Below, piece by piece: positions 9,258-17,522 of a stretch of 64,000 nt of DNA. A program made the translations under genes and the position numbers. Location of the stretch: NCBI GenBank assembly GCA_910583765.1, contig CAJTYS010000010.1, positions 39,153 to 103,152 of the forward strand, in the 5' to 3' direction. The stretch comes from an uncultured Eubacteriales bacterium (GTDB taxonomy: Bacteria > Bacillota > Clostridia > Peptostreptococcales > Anaerovoracaceae). How positions within the stretch are numbered: the first letter of the stretch is position 1; every line of letters begins with the position of its first letter. The notes beneath the pieces were generated by a model. It saw only the letters and a list, made by a program, of their open reading frames with translations. It ran no database searches and was not told the origin of the DNA.

Positions 9258-11306
9258 TTATAGAATTGCGTTATCAATCAAAAATTTGGTCAGCTTGTTC
9301 CCTATCTGCGTATAGGTGAATCTTGTCATATGTAGATTATCTGAAGTCGCATATGGACAGTTGTCTTGTGTAACAAGGTCACCTGTGTGGAACTGATAAA
9401 CATCCATTCCCTGCGCTTTATATTGCTTTATCAATGTATCAATATCATTTTGATAATCCTGAAGGGTAAGCCCCAGCTTATTTCGCGTCGTGAATCGATT
9501 TGTCAGCTGAGAATAATCCAAGGTCCTGTCACTGTAAAACAAGTCAACAAAGACCACTTTGATCGGTGCTTTTCCTTTCTCTACTCTGACTTTGCTGCCC
9601 TCTTCGATATATCCCATGATAGTATTGATCGCACCATTAAATTCTTCTTTTTTCAGGCTGTCCAAATCGCCCAACTCAGCATCATCTAAATAATCATTTG
9701 TTCCTGCAGCCATTACTACCACATCAAAGTCTTCATAAGTCTGTGAGTTTGGATGCAGAGCCTGCTCTGGCGTAGTACCATCTTTAATCTTTTCCGCAAC
9801 ATCTGTGATCAGCCGATATCTATGATAGCCTGTGCCGTGATAAGGCTTGTAAGAATAAGTAGCCCCTGGTATCGATGGATTGTAGTATTGTACATCGGTC
9901 AATTGATTGATGCGCCAAGGATAGGAAAACACTTCTTTCGTTGTTGCTCCTTTGTATGGTGAACCAAATGTAATGCTGTCACCTATATACAAAATATTCT
10001 TATTGCCGTGCATCCTGTCGCTTATTGAAAAACCTTTATCATAATCGCTATATATATTTTTTCCACCTTTTACCGATGCTGCCTTGACGGTATAATATGG
10101 ATGCGATGGGTCCACTGTGATGGTTGCGGTTTGTCTTGTCGCCGATTGATGTTTAACCGTGGTCACCCGTGTCCAATGGCGATTTCCATTACTATCATTA
10201 TAGCCTGTATAGAGGTAATAGTTCTTAGCGTTCTTGACCGTGGCCCATTCGATCACAGCTTCTTGGGGTGTGTTTTTTGTAACACTGACAATCGCAGGCA
10301 CAGCAAGTTCAAATTCGCCATCTTTGTCATAGTTGCTATAAGTGCGTTTGCCTTTGCTGCTGTCGGAATAAGCCCTGACAGCATATACTAAACTGTTTGT
10401 AGATGGATCGACAAAATTGGTTGCGATTAACAACTTTTTCTCGCTTTCTGTCTGCAAGCTTTTCTCATAAATATCCTCATACGTATATGTGTCTCTACCA
10501 TCCGCCTTTACTGTGGCAATCGTCTTATACTTTCCTCCAATGCCCTGTTTCCTGTAAACTTCATACCCGCTGGCTCCCTCTACCCCAGTCCAAGAGATCA
10601 GCGCATGCAAATTTGTACGGTCAACATCGACTTCTGGTTTGCCTGGTAACGTGGAAATCCCTTTTGTGTCATAATTTCCTATTTTGTAAAGGATTTTCCC
10701 TATTTGCCTTACAGGTTTCACTGTATAAGTGTATTTTTTACCTTTTTTCAATGTCTTGTCTTTGTAAGAACTGGTGCCAGCCTTTCCTTTTATTGTCGCC
10801 ACCTTGGAAAAGGAGGCTTGTCCCGTTTTTCTGTAGATCTCATAAGAGTATCCTTTACTGGATTTCCACTCAATCGTCGCACACTCTTTTTTTCCAGAAG
10901 AAAACTGCTCCAAACTCGTCAACACTGGTGCCTTGATTTTCGCCGGAGTAACCTGCCGGCCCTTACTAGGATATTTCTTCGCCTTCTTTACACCGGTTAT
11001 TTTATAGACATATTTTTTCCCTACTTTGATCTTCTTATCCTTGTAAGATTTTGCTTTTTTGCTTAAACTAGCGATTCTCTTGTATTTTCCGCTTCCAGTC
11101 TTCCTATATACATAGTATTTGGAAACGCCCTGTGTTTTCGTCCAGTACAGCGTCACATTACTTTTTGTCGCCACGATTTTAGAAATTACAGGTGCTTTGC
11201 TCTTGGGAGCCTTGGCAGCGTATGTCTCAGCCAAATTCAAATCCGAAAACACCAGAATTGCTGCTAAAAACATTACCATAGCGATTAATCTCTTGCTCTT
11301 ACTCAT
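9258..11306 (-). CDS. Secreted Fn3-repeat SGNH/GDSL hydrolase
   Basis: Exported protein of 682 residues. It has an N-terminal signal peptide (basic MSKSKR, hydrophobic core, AETYAA region), then about four fibronectin-III-like modules with repeated YRKTG.GKYK and KKGKKYTYTV patterns and many Lys/Tyr residues. The C-terminal SGNH domain has block I YIGDSITFGS, block III AAGTNDY and the catalytic DNLHMT near the end. Such enzymes remove or transfer O-acyl groups on surface glycans, so it probably edits the polymer made by this locus on the outside of the cell. No sortase signal or transmembrane tail is seen; the basic Fn3 repeats could bind the anionic wall. Confidence 0.88.
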   Translation of the reverse strand: MSKSKRLIAMVMFLAAILVFSDLNLAETYAAKAPKSKAPVISKIVATKSNVTLYWTKTQGVSKYYVYRKTGSGKYKRIASLSKKAKSYKDKKIKVGKKYVYKITGVKKAKKYPSKGRQVTPAKIKAPVLTSLEQFSSGKKECATIEWKSSKGYSYEIYRKTGQASFSKVATIKGKAGTSSYKDKTLKKGKKYTYTVKPVRQIGKILYKIGNYDTKGISTLPGKPEVDVDRTNLHALISWTGVEGASGYEVYRKQGIGGKYKTIATVKADGRDTYTYEDIYEKSLQTESEKKLLIATNFVDPSTNSLVYAVRAYSDSSKGKRTYSNYDKDGEFELAVPAIVSVTKNTPQEAVIEWATVKNAKNYYLYTGYNDSNGNRHWTRVTTVKHQSATRQTATITVDPSHPYYTVKAASVKGGKNIYSDYDKGFSISDRMHGNKNILYIGDSITFGSPYKGATTKEVFSYPWRINQLTDVQYYNPSIPGATYSYKPYHGTGYHRYRLITDVAEKIKDGTTPEQALHPNSQTYEDFDVVVMAAGTNDYLDDAELGDLDSLKKEEFNGAINTIMGYIEEGSKVRVEKGKAPIKVVFVDLFYSDRTLDYSQLTNRFTTRNKLGLTLQDYQNDIDTLIKQYKAQGMDVYQFHTGDLVTQDNCPYATSDNLHMTRFTYTQIGNKLTKFLIDNAIL

Positions 11307-11349
11307 TTTAAATATTCTCCTTCTTCATTTCTCCATTGTTTACACACAT

Positions 11350-12660
11350 TCACACTTTTTCAGTTTCCGTAATTTGCTCTAAAATAGATGTCATCACCTC
11401 CGCTTCCGCAGGAAATAATCTTGTCGATTGTGTCCGATTGTCTTTCAACATGATTAATAATTCCTGAAGCAAATAACGGATCCCACTGCCTTCAAAGTTA
11501 AAGCTATATTTTTTTACATGTTTCTTCCCATTATTTTTCAATTCAAAATAGCCTGTATTCCACCAATCATCCTTTACAATGATCGATCCTTTATCTCCGA
11601 TGATAATGAGCTGATTTTCAAATTCCGCCTCTGTTCCGATTTCAAGCCAAGCTGATGTATGCGCATACTCAACATTCAACAAACAATATGTCAGGTTCCC
11701 CTCTGCGTTGCGGAACAAGCGCTTGTCCATGGTTTCATAGTCTGTTCCCAACAATTTGATCATCGCACAGATCGGTAATTTTGCCAAATCTAAAAATCCA
11801 GAACTATTTTCAAAGCTATCCGCTGAAATAGATGCTTTCACATTTAGGAGACGTCCGATCAAGTTTCCCTGCGCCATCCATAATAATTGATTAAATGCGC
11901 GCAGATACACGAGTACCATGTTTTCCAAAAGTGCGACTTTGTTTTGCTCTGCGATTTCCATCAATCTCGCAGATTCAGATTTGTCCAAAGAAAACGGCGT
12001 GTCCGCTATTACGTGCTTCTCTCGTTCAAGCGCCTTGCGAATCATCTCATATCTTGCTTCAAGTTTAGTGATGATAAATACAATATCCACACTGTCTAAA
12101 AATTGCTCGTAATTATCGTATGCAAGGTCCAACAGATATTCATCTCTCACTTTTTCTGCAACTTTAATATCCTCACAAAAAACACTTTCCACATGAACGC
12201 CGCTTACATTTTTGGCTTCTTCCATGATTGTGCCGTCACTGTCGGTGTCTGTCACGATTCCAACCCTATAAATCTTTCCTGTCTGTTGGCGCAGCTGCGT
12301 GCTGGATATATTCTTTGTTCTTTCCAAATATACAACATTGCAATATTGCCGTAAATGATCAAATTTTCCCATCCAGTCCGAGCCGATCACAAATGTATCG
12401 ATATTGTAATTGATAATGTCCTGTGTCTTCTGTCCCAAATATTCTTCAACGATAACTTCATCTACCAATCCTGTTTTCTTTACATTCTCAATACGCGTCA
12501 GCAAGCTGTCCTGAACTGACAATTTGCCTCGCTCTATATCGTAACTTTCCCCTGTCACGCCTACGATCAAATAGTCTCCGTATTCTTTTGCTCTCTTCAA
12601 AATGTTGTAATGTCCTTGGTGAAATAGATCAAAAGTTCCATATGTTATTACTTTTTTCAT
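11350..12660 (-). CDS. TagD-like cytidylyltransferase fused to Gfo/Idh/MocA oxidoreductase
   Basis: Two-domain protein of 436 residues. Residues 1-130 are a glycerol-3-phosphate cytidylyltransferase-like domain with TYGTFDLFHQGHYNILKRA (the HxGH nucleotide motif) and the ISST motif near residue 120, which would make CDP-glycerol or another CDP-polyol. The remainder is a Gfo/Idh/MocA dehydrogenase-like domain starting YRVGIVTDTDSDG; its usual EKP motif reads ADTPFS, so its activity is uncertain. A longer frame opens at 12762, but the ATG at 12660 has GAGGAATATAAAAGT and starts at the conserved MKKVITYGTFD. The promoter at 12713-12741 lies just upstream. Confidence 0.85.
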   Translation of the reverse strand: MKKVITYGTFDLFHQGHYNILKRAKEYGDYLIVGVTGESYDIERGKLSVQDSLLTRIENVKKTGLVDEVIVEEYLGQKTQDIINYNIDTFVIGSDWMGKFDHLRQYCNVVYLERTKNISSTQLRQQTGKIYRVGIVTDTDSDGTIMEEAKNVSGVHVESVFCEDIKVAEKVRDEYLLDLAYDNYEQFLDSVDIVFIITKLEARYEMIRKALEREKHVIADTPFSLDKSESARLMEIAEQNKVALLENMVLVYLRAFNQLLWMAQGNLIGRLLNVKASISADSFENSSGFLDLAKLPICAMIKLLGTDYETMDKRLFRNAEGNLTYCLLNVEYAHTSAWLEIGTEAEFENQLIIIGDKGSIIVKDDWWNTGYFELKNNGKKHVKKYSFNFEGSGIRYLLQELLIMLKDNRTQSTRLFPAEAEVMTSILEQITETEKV

Positions 12661-12712
12661 ACTTTTATATTCCTCGCACAAACTATACAAATTTAATGGT
12701 ATACTAGTTGTT

Positions 12713-12741
12713 ATTGTACCATCTACTATGCGGAAAAGCAA
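12713..12741 (-). promoter_or_regulatory. Sigma-A-type promoter for the cytidylyltransferase fusion gene
   Basis: On the minus strand, -35 TTGCTT (12736-12741), a 17-base spacer and -10 TACAAT (12713-12718). It sits 53 bases before the ATG at 12660. It would drive the fusion gene and the close-packed SGNH, GNAT, LicD and aminotransferase genes downstream. Confidence 0.6.
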
Positions 12742-12762
12742 ATCCAGTTCGTGTAATATCAA

Positions 12763-15198
12763 CTAATTTGTCAATAGTTTTGGGTATGCCTGATTGATTA
12801 TTTCTTCCGTATGTTTTACTATCATGGCAGGATGCTGCAACGCGCTAGCCTTTTTATGATCATCTTCTCTATCTGATAGCAAAAAATCGCTTAAATATAT
12901 TGCCTCATCGAGACTGAGCAGCTTTGTCACATCCACAGCTTGCTGGTCATACTCTTTCATATAGTCGTATTGGTTCTTTACCCCCGATCGATTCCATATC
13001 ATTAAAAGCCATTTTGTTGGCAGCCTAAATTTCAGCTCCTGTAACTCTGCTGGTGAGAGCACAAACGAGCCAGCATATAATAATAATTTTTTCCCTTGCG
13101 TTTGAGGTGATTGCAGATAAAGTTCTTTTTGTTTTTTCAAAAAAAGCGATTTGTCTGAAAACACCTGTAAATCCTCTTCTATACCTATAGAAGTCAGCTT
13201 GGTTTCTGGTCGAAGCTTTATCCCATCAAAAAACTCTGGCTGATTTGTAAAAATATATTTAGCCGCAGCTGCTTCTCGGCAAAACTGTTTTAGACGAAAA
13301 GTTTTGTACTCGTCACGCCTCAAATAGAAAACTTTGACTTGTAACGATCCCGTTTGTTCCAGCTTGTCTTTTTGTAGTTTCAAGCCGCCGGACAGTTCTT
13401 CGTTCTTCCCTTCCAAAAGAATAGCTACATGTTCTTTGATTGGCTTGCGGTTATATTTTTTGTATAGATATGGATATACCACATCATCAAAGAATTTTCT
13501 TTTCCATTTGCCATGTAAGACCTTTTGATCCTGCTTCATCGCACCATGAAGCTCACCTGCTTTTTCTAAAAAATCAGCGTCCCGCAAGCTGTAGGAAAGC
13601 ATGAATTCCTCATGGTCTTTTTTATAACACAGCAGCTCATATACTGTTTTTACTATGCTATCCTGACTCTCGGCCAGAGAAATATTGTGCTTTCGCAAAG
13701 ATGCTTTTCTAAACAATTTGTTGCTCAGACACCAGTTGAGTTTATCGTAATTCACAACATATCGTTGGTTTTCTGCTTCCTGTGAAAAGGCGAGCTCCAT
13801 AGAAGGTATCGATGTCACCTCATTTGCATCTTTGGAAATATGCTTTATCGAAATTGTCGCAAAGTCCACGGCCAAATCTTCATCCAAAATCTTACACATG
13901 GCACGCATATTATTAGCAGTCATGAATACATCTTCTGCAATCATATTCAAATATGTCCCTTTTGCCACATCTGCGGCTTTTTTCATGAATGCTCCATCAT
14001 GCGCCGGTAGAACTCGCAAATTTATCTGATTTCTATAGATAGGAGGGATCGCCTCAGCAAGTGTCTCTGGCGCCAGCACTTCAAAAGCAGGAACCGATTG
14101 ATTATAGATTCCTGCGATCAACAGCAGTATCTGATCCGGCTTTAATTGATCAGACAGAATAAAAGAAATGACAGGTGCTGCCGCTAATTCTTCTTTTGTC
14201 ATAGGAAGAGGCTCTAGGCGCAAATCATTGTTCTGCCTGACGATACTCTGCCAAGTCTGCTCTGTCATATCCAGTTTCAGTTCATCCAATCCCTCTGCGA
14301 CAAGTTCCCAAATAGCTTCGCCTTGCCATATTTTTCTATAAAACCCTCCAATTAGATTAAAGTGTACGATCCGACGAAGCACTCGCTGCATAAAAGTCTG
14401 TTGGCGCAATCTTTCTTTTTCAATTAAAGCGTTATCCGAACATTCCACTAATAATTGCGTTTCATCTTTCCTTATTTCCCGTTTCACGACTTTCATCAAT
14501 TCCCGATACGCATTCATGGCATCTGATAAGGATTTTCGGCTGATTGTCTGCGTGAGTGAAGAATTGTCCCAAAAAGCCCGCAAATAATACCGATAAACAA
14601 CCTCATTACATCCTGTAATTTTCTTGCAGCACATTAGATATTTGAATACAAAAACAGCATCTTCGGAAAAGGTAAAAGGATCGAATCTCAATTGGTTTTC
14701 TTCGATCACGCTTCTTCGATATAGTTTGTTGCACAAGCTAAAACTCCATGCCCAGTCATAACTATATTTAGGAATATCTTTTTTTAGCGCCATTCGCCTG
14801 GATGGCCGATTAAGGCGTACCCTAAAACCTTCGATGATTTCATAGATGCCTACAGTCAAATCCGCGTTTTCTTTTTCTGCCGTATCATACAGTGCTTTTA
14901 ACGCATTCTCCGGCACTTGGTCGTCCGGATCATAGAATATCACATATTTCCCCCTTATATGCTCTAAACCTGTATTTCTTGCTGTGGCGACACCTTGATT
15001 ATTCTGTGTATAATACTGAAATCGAGGATCTCCCGCACAAAAGCGCTCGATCATTTTCATGGAACCATCAGTTGATCCATCGTTCACAAGAATCACTTCA
15101 AAATCGCACAACGTCTGCGCTTTAAGACTATTTAACATTCGCTCAAGATAGTTTTCCACGTTATAAACGGGAACAACGATTGATATTATTGGATTCAT
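12763..15198 (-). CDS. GT2 glycosyltransferase with degenerate TagF-like C-terminal half
   Basis: 811-residue protein. Residues 1-300 form a family-2 glycosyltransferase: SIVVPVYNVENYLERML, VNDGSTDGS and the acidic FYDPDDQ. A middle part contains a second weak GT2-like segment. The last 200 residues resemble the GT-B fold of CDP-polyol phosphotransferases (KKLLLYAGSF, then DVTKLLSLDEAIYLSDFLLS, where TagF has ILYAPTFR and LYLVSDVLITDYSS). The catalytic WHG and TDYSS motifs are not preserved, so this half is probably inactive. It likely adds a sugar or initiates a linkage during teichoic-type polymer assembly. Acceptor and donor are unknown. Confidence 0.8.
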   Translation of the reverse strand: MNPIISIVVPVYNVENYLERMLNSLKAQTLCDFEVILVNDGSTDGSMKMIERFCAGDPRFQYYTQNNQGVATARNTGLEHIRGKYVIFYDPDDQVPENALKALYDTAEKENADLTVGIYEIIEGFRVRLNRPSRRMALKKDIPKYSYDWAWSFSLCNKLYRRSVIEENQLRFDPFTFSEDAVFVFKYLMCCKKITGCNEVVYRYYLRAFWDNSSLTQTISRKSLSDAMNAYRELMKVVKREIRKDETQLLVECSDNALIEKERLRQQTFMQRVLRRIVHFNLIGGFYRKIWQGEAIWELVAEGLDELKLDMTEQTWQSIVRQNNDLRLEPLPMTKEELAAAPVISFILSDQLKPDQILLLIAGIYNQSVPAFEVLAPETLAEAIPPIYRNQINLRVLPAHDGAFMKKAADVAKGTYLNMIAEDVFMTANNMRAMCKILDEDLAVDFATISIKHISKDANEVTSIPSMELAFSQEAENQRYVVNYDKLNWCLSNKLFRKASLRKHNISLAESQDSIVKTVYELLCYKKDHEEFMLSYSLRDADFLEKAGELHGAMKQDQKVLHGKWKRKFFDDVVYPYLYKKYNRKPIKEHVAILLEGKNEELSGGLKLQKDKLEQTGSLQVKVFYLRRDEYKTFRLKQFCREAAAAKYIFTNQPEFFDGIKLRPETKLTSIGIEEDLQVFSDKSLFLKKQKELYLQSPQTQGKKLLLYAGSFVLSPAELQELKFRLPTKWLLMIWNRSGVKNQYDYMKEYDQQAVDVTKLLSLDEAIYLSDFLLSDREDDHKKASALQHPAMIVKHTEEIINQAYPKLLTN

Positions 15199-15232
15199 CT
15201 TTCTCTCCTTAATTTAATACACTCTTTTTATC

Positions 15233-16744
15233 TTAATTCCTATTTCTTAATCTCTTCGCAGTTATTTTTTCTATGCCTCTCTTTTTCCATGCATGCCATG
15301 GTGATTTTTTATTATACTGAAACAATGGCGCAATCCCTATGAAATACAGGAAAATGAAATCGCGTTCTAAGGGGAAAATAACCATCTCCAGCATGGATAT
15401 CACACAAAAGGATATAATTGAAAATACAGAAAAAACGCAATATGGATGCATATTGTAGAATTTCTTTGAACCTACGCATTTTAACATATATATGCCAGTA
15501 TAAATCGTTATCAATAAATATACCAAGGCCAAGCCAATCCCGAAGCGCCATGCAAGTTCAAGGAACACATTATGCGCCCAAACCCGATTTTGAGTACTTT
15601 CTACAGCGACTTCAACAAACTGATCCTCCGTATGCCCTTTCCAGCTAATGTTTTGAAGATACGCAAGCCAAATCTCTACTCTTCCAGAAGATAGTTGATT
15701 CCAATCGCCTCCTTGTGTATGTAGTCGATCAAGAATTGTAATCTCCTGTACTGGCTCTGAAGGCAATTCTGTCTCTTGTTGTCCATTTTTAGCTGGCTTT
15801 TTCTCTCTTTGATCCGCTTTATCAGTATTTTTATGATCCTTTGCTTGCTTCTGATCCGTTTGCCTGCCATCTGACACCGCATATGCGGCTGTATCAGCAT
15901 TTCTTGATAACAGCGCTGTATTAATAGGCAGACAAGAAAGAATCAGCAATAGCAGAACACATAATCGGATCATCGCTTTCAACCGGTCATGTTCACTCAT
16001 ATAATAACGGATGTAAAAAATCATAAACACGCCCAGTTGGAGAGATACAGAAATCAAGGATGTTCTGGAGCCAGAAAGGATCAACAGGCTTATGGCTATT
16101 TCACAGGCAAGCATATACACTACAATTGCTTTTCGCTTTTGCAGCACCAAATATAGACCGCAGGTTGTAGCGGCGGCTGCAATGGTTCCCAAAGTGTTTG
16201 CGTTTCCTGTGGTCGCCATATATCTTCCAGAAACCATGGTTTCTTCGCTGATTGGACAAAAAAGCACGCAGATCAAGAAAAACAGCAACACATTCACAAC
16301 CATTGCTTTTGCGACCAAACTAAATAAAACGTCATAATCTTGCCTGTTGTTCCAGACAAAGTACAAGCATGGAAACAAAAAAAGTACACAAACAGCAAAG
16401 GGAAAAAAGCCCAATCCTATATCAAAAAAAAGGCAAACCCCAAATAGGGTCATCCCGCATATCACCCACGTGATACTTAAAAACGGATTCCATTTGATCG
16501 CCTTCATGGGCCTGTCCACACTCATTAAAATAATGAGTGTCAAGGGAATCATATTGAGCCACCCTCTCTGATCATAATCGATCAGGATTCCAGTTTGGAC
16601 AGACGAATAGCAGAACAGAAAGAATGCAATAATCAAGAAAAATGACACGCCAATAATACCGTGCCTGACTGTCCCAGGAATCTTTCCCGTAACTTTATAT
16701 GCTAAATTTAGTGGTGTTATATATAAAAACTGCAGTAATTCCAC
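15233..16744 (-). CDS. Wzy/WaaL-type O-antigen polymerase or ligase-like membrane protein
   Basis: 503-residue multi-spanning protein with about ten hydrophobic segments and one large, very hydrophilic extracellular loop (around residues 275-345, rich in Lys, Asp and Gln), ending in LDRLHTQGGDWNQLSSGRVE; SGR near the loop end is typical of Wzy_C proteins. These proteins join lipid-linked glycans to each other or to an acceptor outside the membrane. There is no flippase beside it, so a ligase role for the teichoic-like polymer is possible. The start is GTG at 16744 with AGGAGGATTAGA; the promoter is at 16792-16820. Confidence 0.8.
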   Translation of the reverse strand: MELLQFLYITPLNLAYKVTGKIPGTVRHGIIGVSFFLIIAFFLFCYSSVQTGILIDYDQRGWLNMIPLTLIILMSVDRPMKAIKWNPFLSITWVICGMTLFGVCLFFDIGLGFFPFAVCVLFLFPCLYFVWNNRQDYDVLFSLVAKAMVVNVLLFFLICVLFCPISEETMVSGRYMATTGNANTLGTIAAAATTCGLYLVLQKRKAIVVYMLACEIAISLLILSGSRTSLISVSLQLGVFMIFYIRYYMSEHDRLKAMIRLCVLLLLILSCLPINTALLSRNADTAAYAVSDGRQTDQKQAKDHKNTDKADQREKKPAKNGQQETELPSEPVQEITILDRLHTQGGDWNQLSSGRVEIWLAYLQNISWKGHTEDQFVEVAVESTQNRVWAHNVFLELAWRFGIGLALVYLLITIYTGIYMLKCVGSKKFYNMHPYCVFSVFSIISFCVISMLEMVIFPLERDFIFLYFIGIAPLFQYNKKSPWHAWKKRGIEKITAKRLRNRN

Positions 16745-16791
16745 TCTAATCCTCCTGAATCCAACAAGGTTCTTTTAAACCTTATTGTTCT

Positions 16792-16820
16792 AGTATAACA
16801 TATTGCCCTTGTTTTTCCAA
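16792..16820 (-). promoter_or_regulatory. Sigma-A-type promoter for the Wzy/ligase-like gene
   Basis: Minus strand -35 TTGGAA (16815-16820), 17-base spacer, -10 TATACT (16792-16797), 48 bases before the GTG start at 16744. The leader contains a small hairpin (AAGGTT / AACCTT, around 16766-16783). It is the likely head of the leftward surface-polymer transcription unit. Confidence 0.65.
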
Positions 16821-17079
16821 GTAGTTCCACGGCCGATTCTTTCAATGCCTTTTCGTGAGCAATCCAGCTCACTGCTTGTGATTACACTGCAAAATCATTG
16901 AGTAGGGCACACTTCATTTTTCACTAGATTTTTGGCCAACAAAAATTTTTTTAAACTTTTTCTGTTTTTATGCGGCTTTTTTGCTCTTTTTTGTATCTAT
17001 CATTATGTGCGCTTTTTACAAGGCGTGCCCATTGGCTCAAAAGTGTTTGTACTTGTTATGACAGAAAGGAGTGATTGTT
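16821..17079. other. Intergenic region between divergent wzy-like and XRE genes
   Basis: T-rich stretch with no convincing gene. A frame opening at 16932 on the plus strand runs into the XRE gene in another frame and is not credible. The only clear signal is the AGAAAGGAG ribosome site at 17063-17071 for the downstream XRE gene. I could not place a convincing plus-strand promoter. Confidence 0.4.
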
Positions 17080-17433
17080 ATGTTATTACGAAAGAACCTG
17101 ACGGATACCATGAACGCTCTGCGAAGGAGTCGTGGCTTGTCCATCACCGCATTTTCGGAGGAAGCGGGGATTTCCCGCTCCTCCATGCAGTCCTTGTTGA
17201 AGGGCACTGGAAATCCTCGAATGGATACTGTGGAGCAAGTGGCCTCCCGCCTGCGTCTTGACCCTGCTATGCTGTTGTCAGGCGCTTTGTCGGAACAGCA
17301 GCTGAACGTCGCAGTCTCGCTGCTGCAGGCTCTCGACTTCTTTTCCAGATTTTCAGATGAAGAAAAAGAAAAGTTCGCTTCTTTGTTTCTGGAAATGCTT
17401 TCAATGATGAAGGCTGACGATCAAAGCGACTGA
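17080..17433 (+). CDS. XRE-family helix-turn-helix regulator (first paralogue)
   Basis: 117-residue DNA-binding protein. The HTH covers about residues 5-65 (LSITAFSEEAGISRSSMQSL, then NPRMDTVEQVASRL) and a 40-residue helical tail follows that may mediate oligomerisation. A GTG at 17071 is in frame, but AGAAAGGAG overlaps it and fits the ATG at 17080. It converges on the ATPase/nuclease gene at 17523 and shares its layout with the second XRE gene at 19735. Whether the two regulate the ATPase gene between them is an inference from position. Confidence 0.85.
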   Translation: MLLRKNLTDTMNALRRSRGLSITAFSEEAGISRSSMQSLLKGTGNPRMDTVEQVASRLRLDPAMLLSGALSEQQLNVAVSLLQALDFFSRFSDEEKEKFASLFLEMLSMMKADDQSD

Positions 17434-17465
17434 GCCAGACAGCTTTCTATGTGTCATCGCAAGGC

Positions 17466-17505
17466 AAAAGCTCCCCCGCTTGTTGGGGAGCTTTTGGCGT
17501 TTTTT
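17466..17505. terminator. Bidirectional intrinsic terminator
   Basis: Perfect 11-bp stem AAAAGCTCCCC / GGGGAGCTTTT (17466-17476 with 17485-17495) and an 8-base loop, followed on the plus strand by GGCGTTTTTT. The A-tract on the other side gives U residues on the minus strand. It separates the convergent XRE and ATPase genes. Confidence 0.9.
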
Positions 17506-17522
17506 GTTTATCAGAGCGCAGA

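Noticed and set aside
16932..17261. Plus-strand frame with a hydrophobic N-terminus ahead of the first XRE gene
   Set aside because: Its second half runs through the XRE gene in another frame, it has no ribosome site, and the hydrophobic part comes from a T-rich intergenic stretch.
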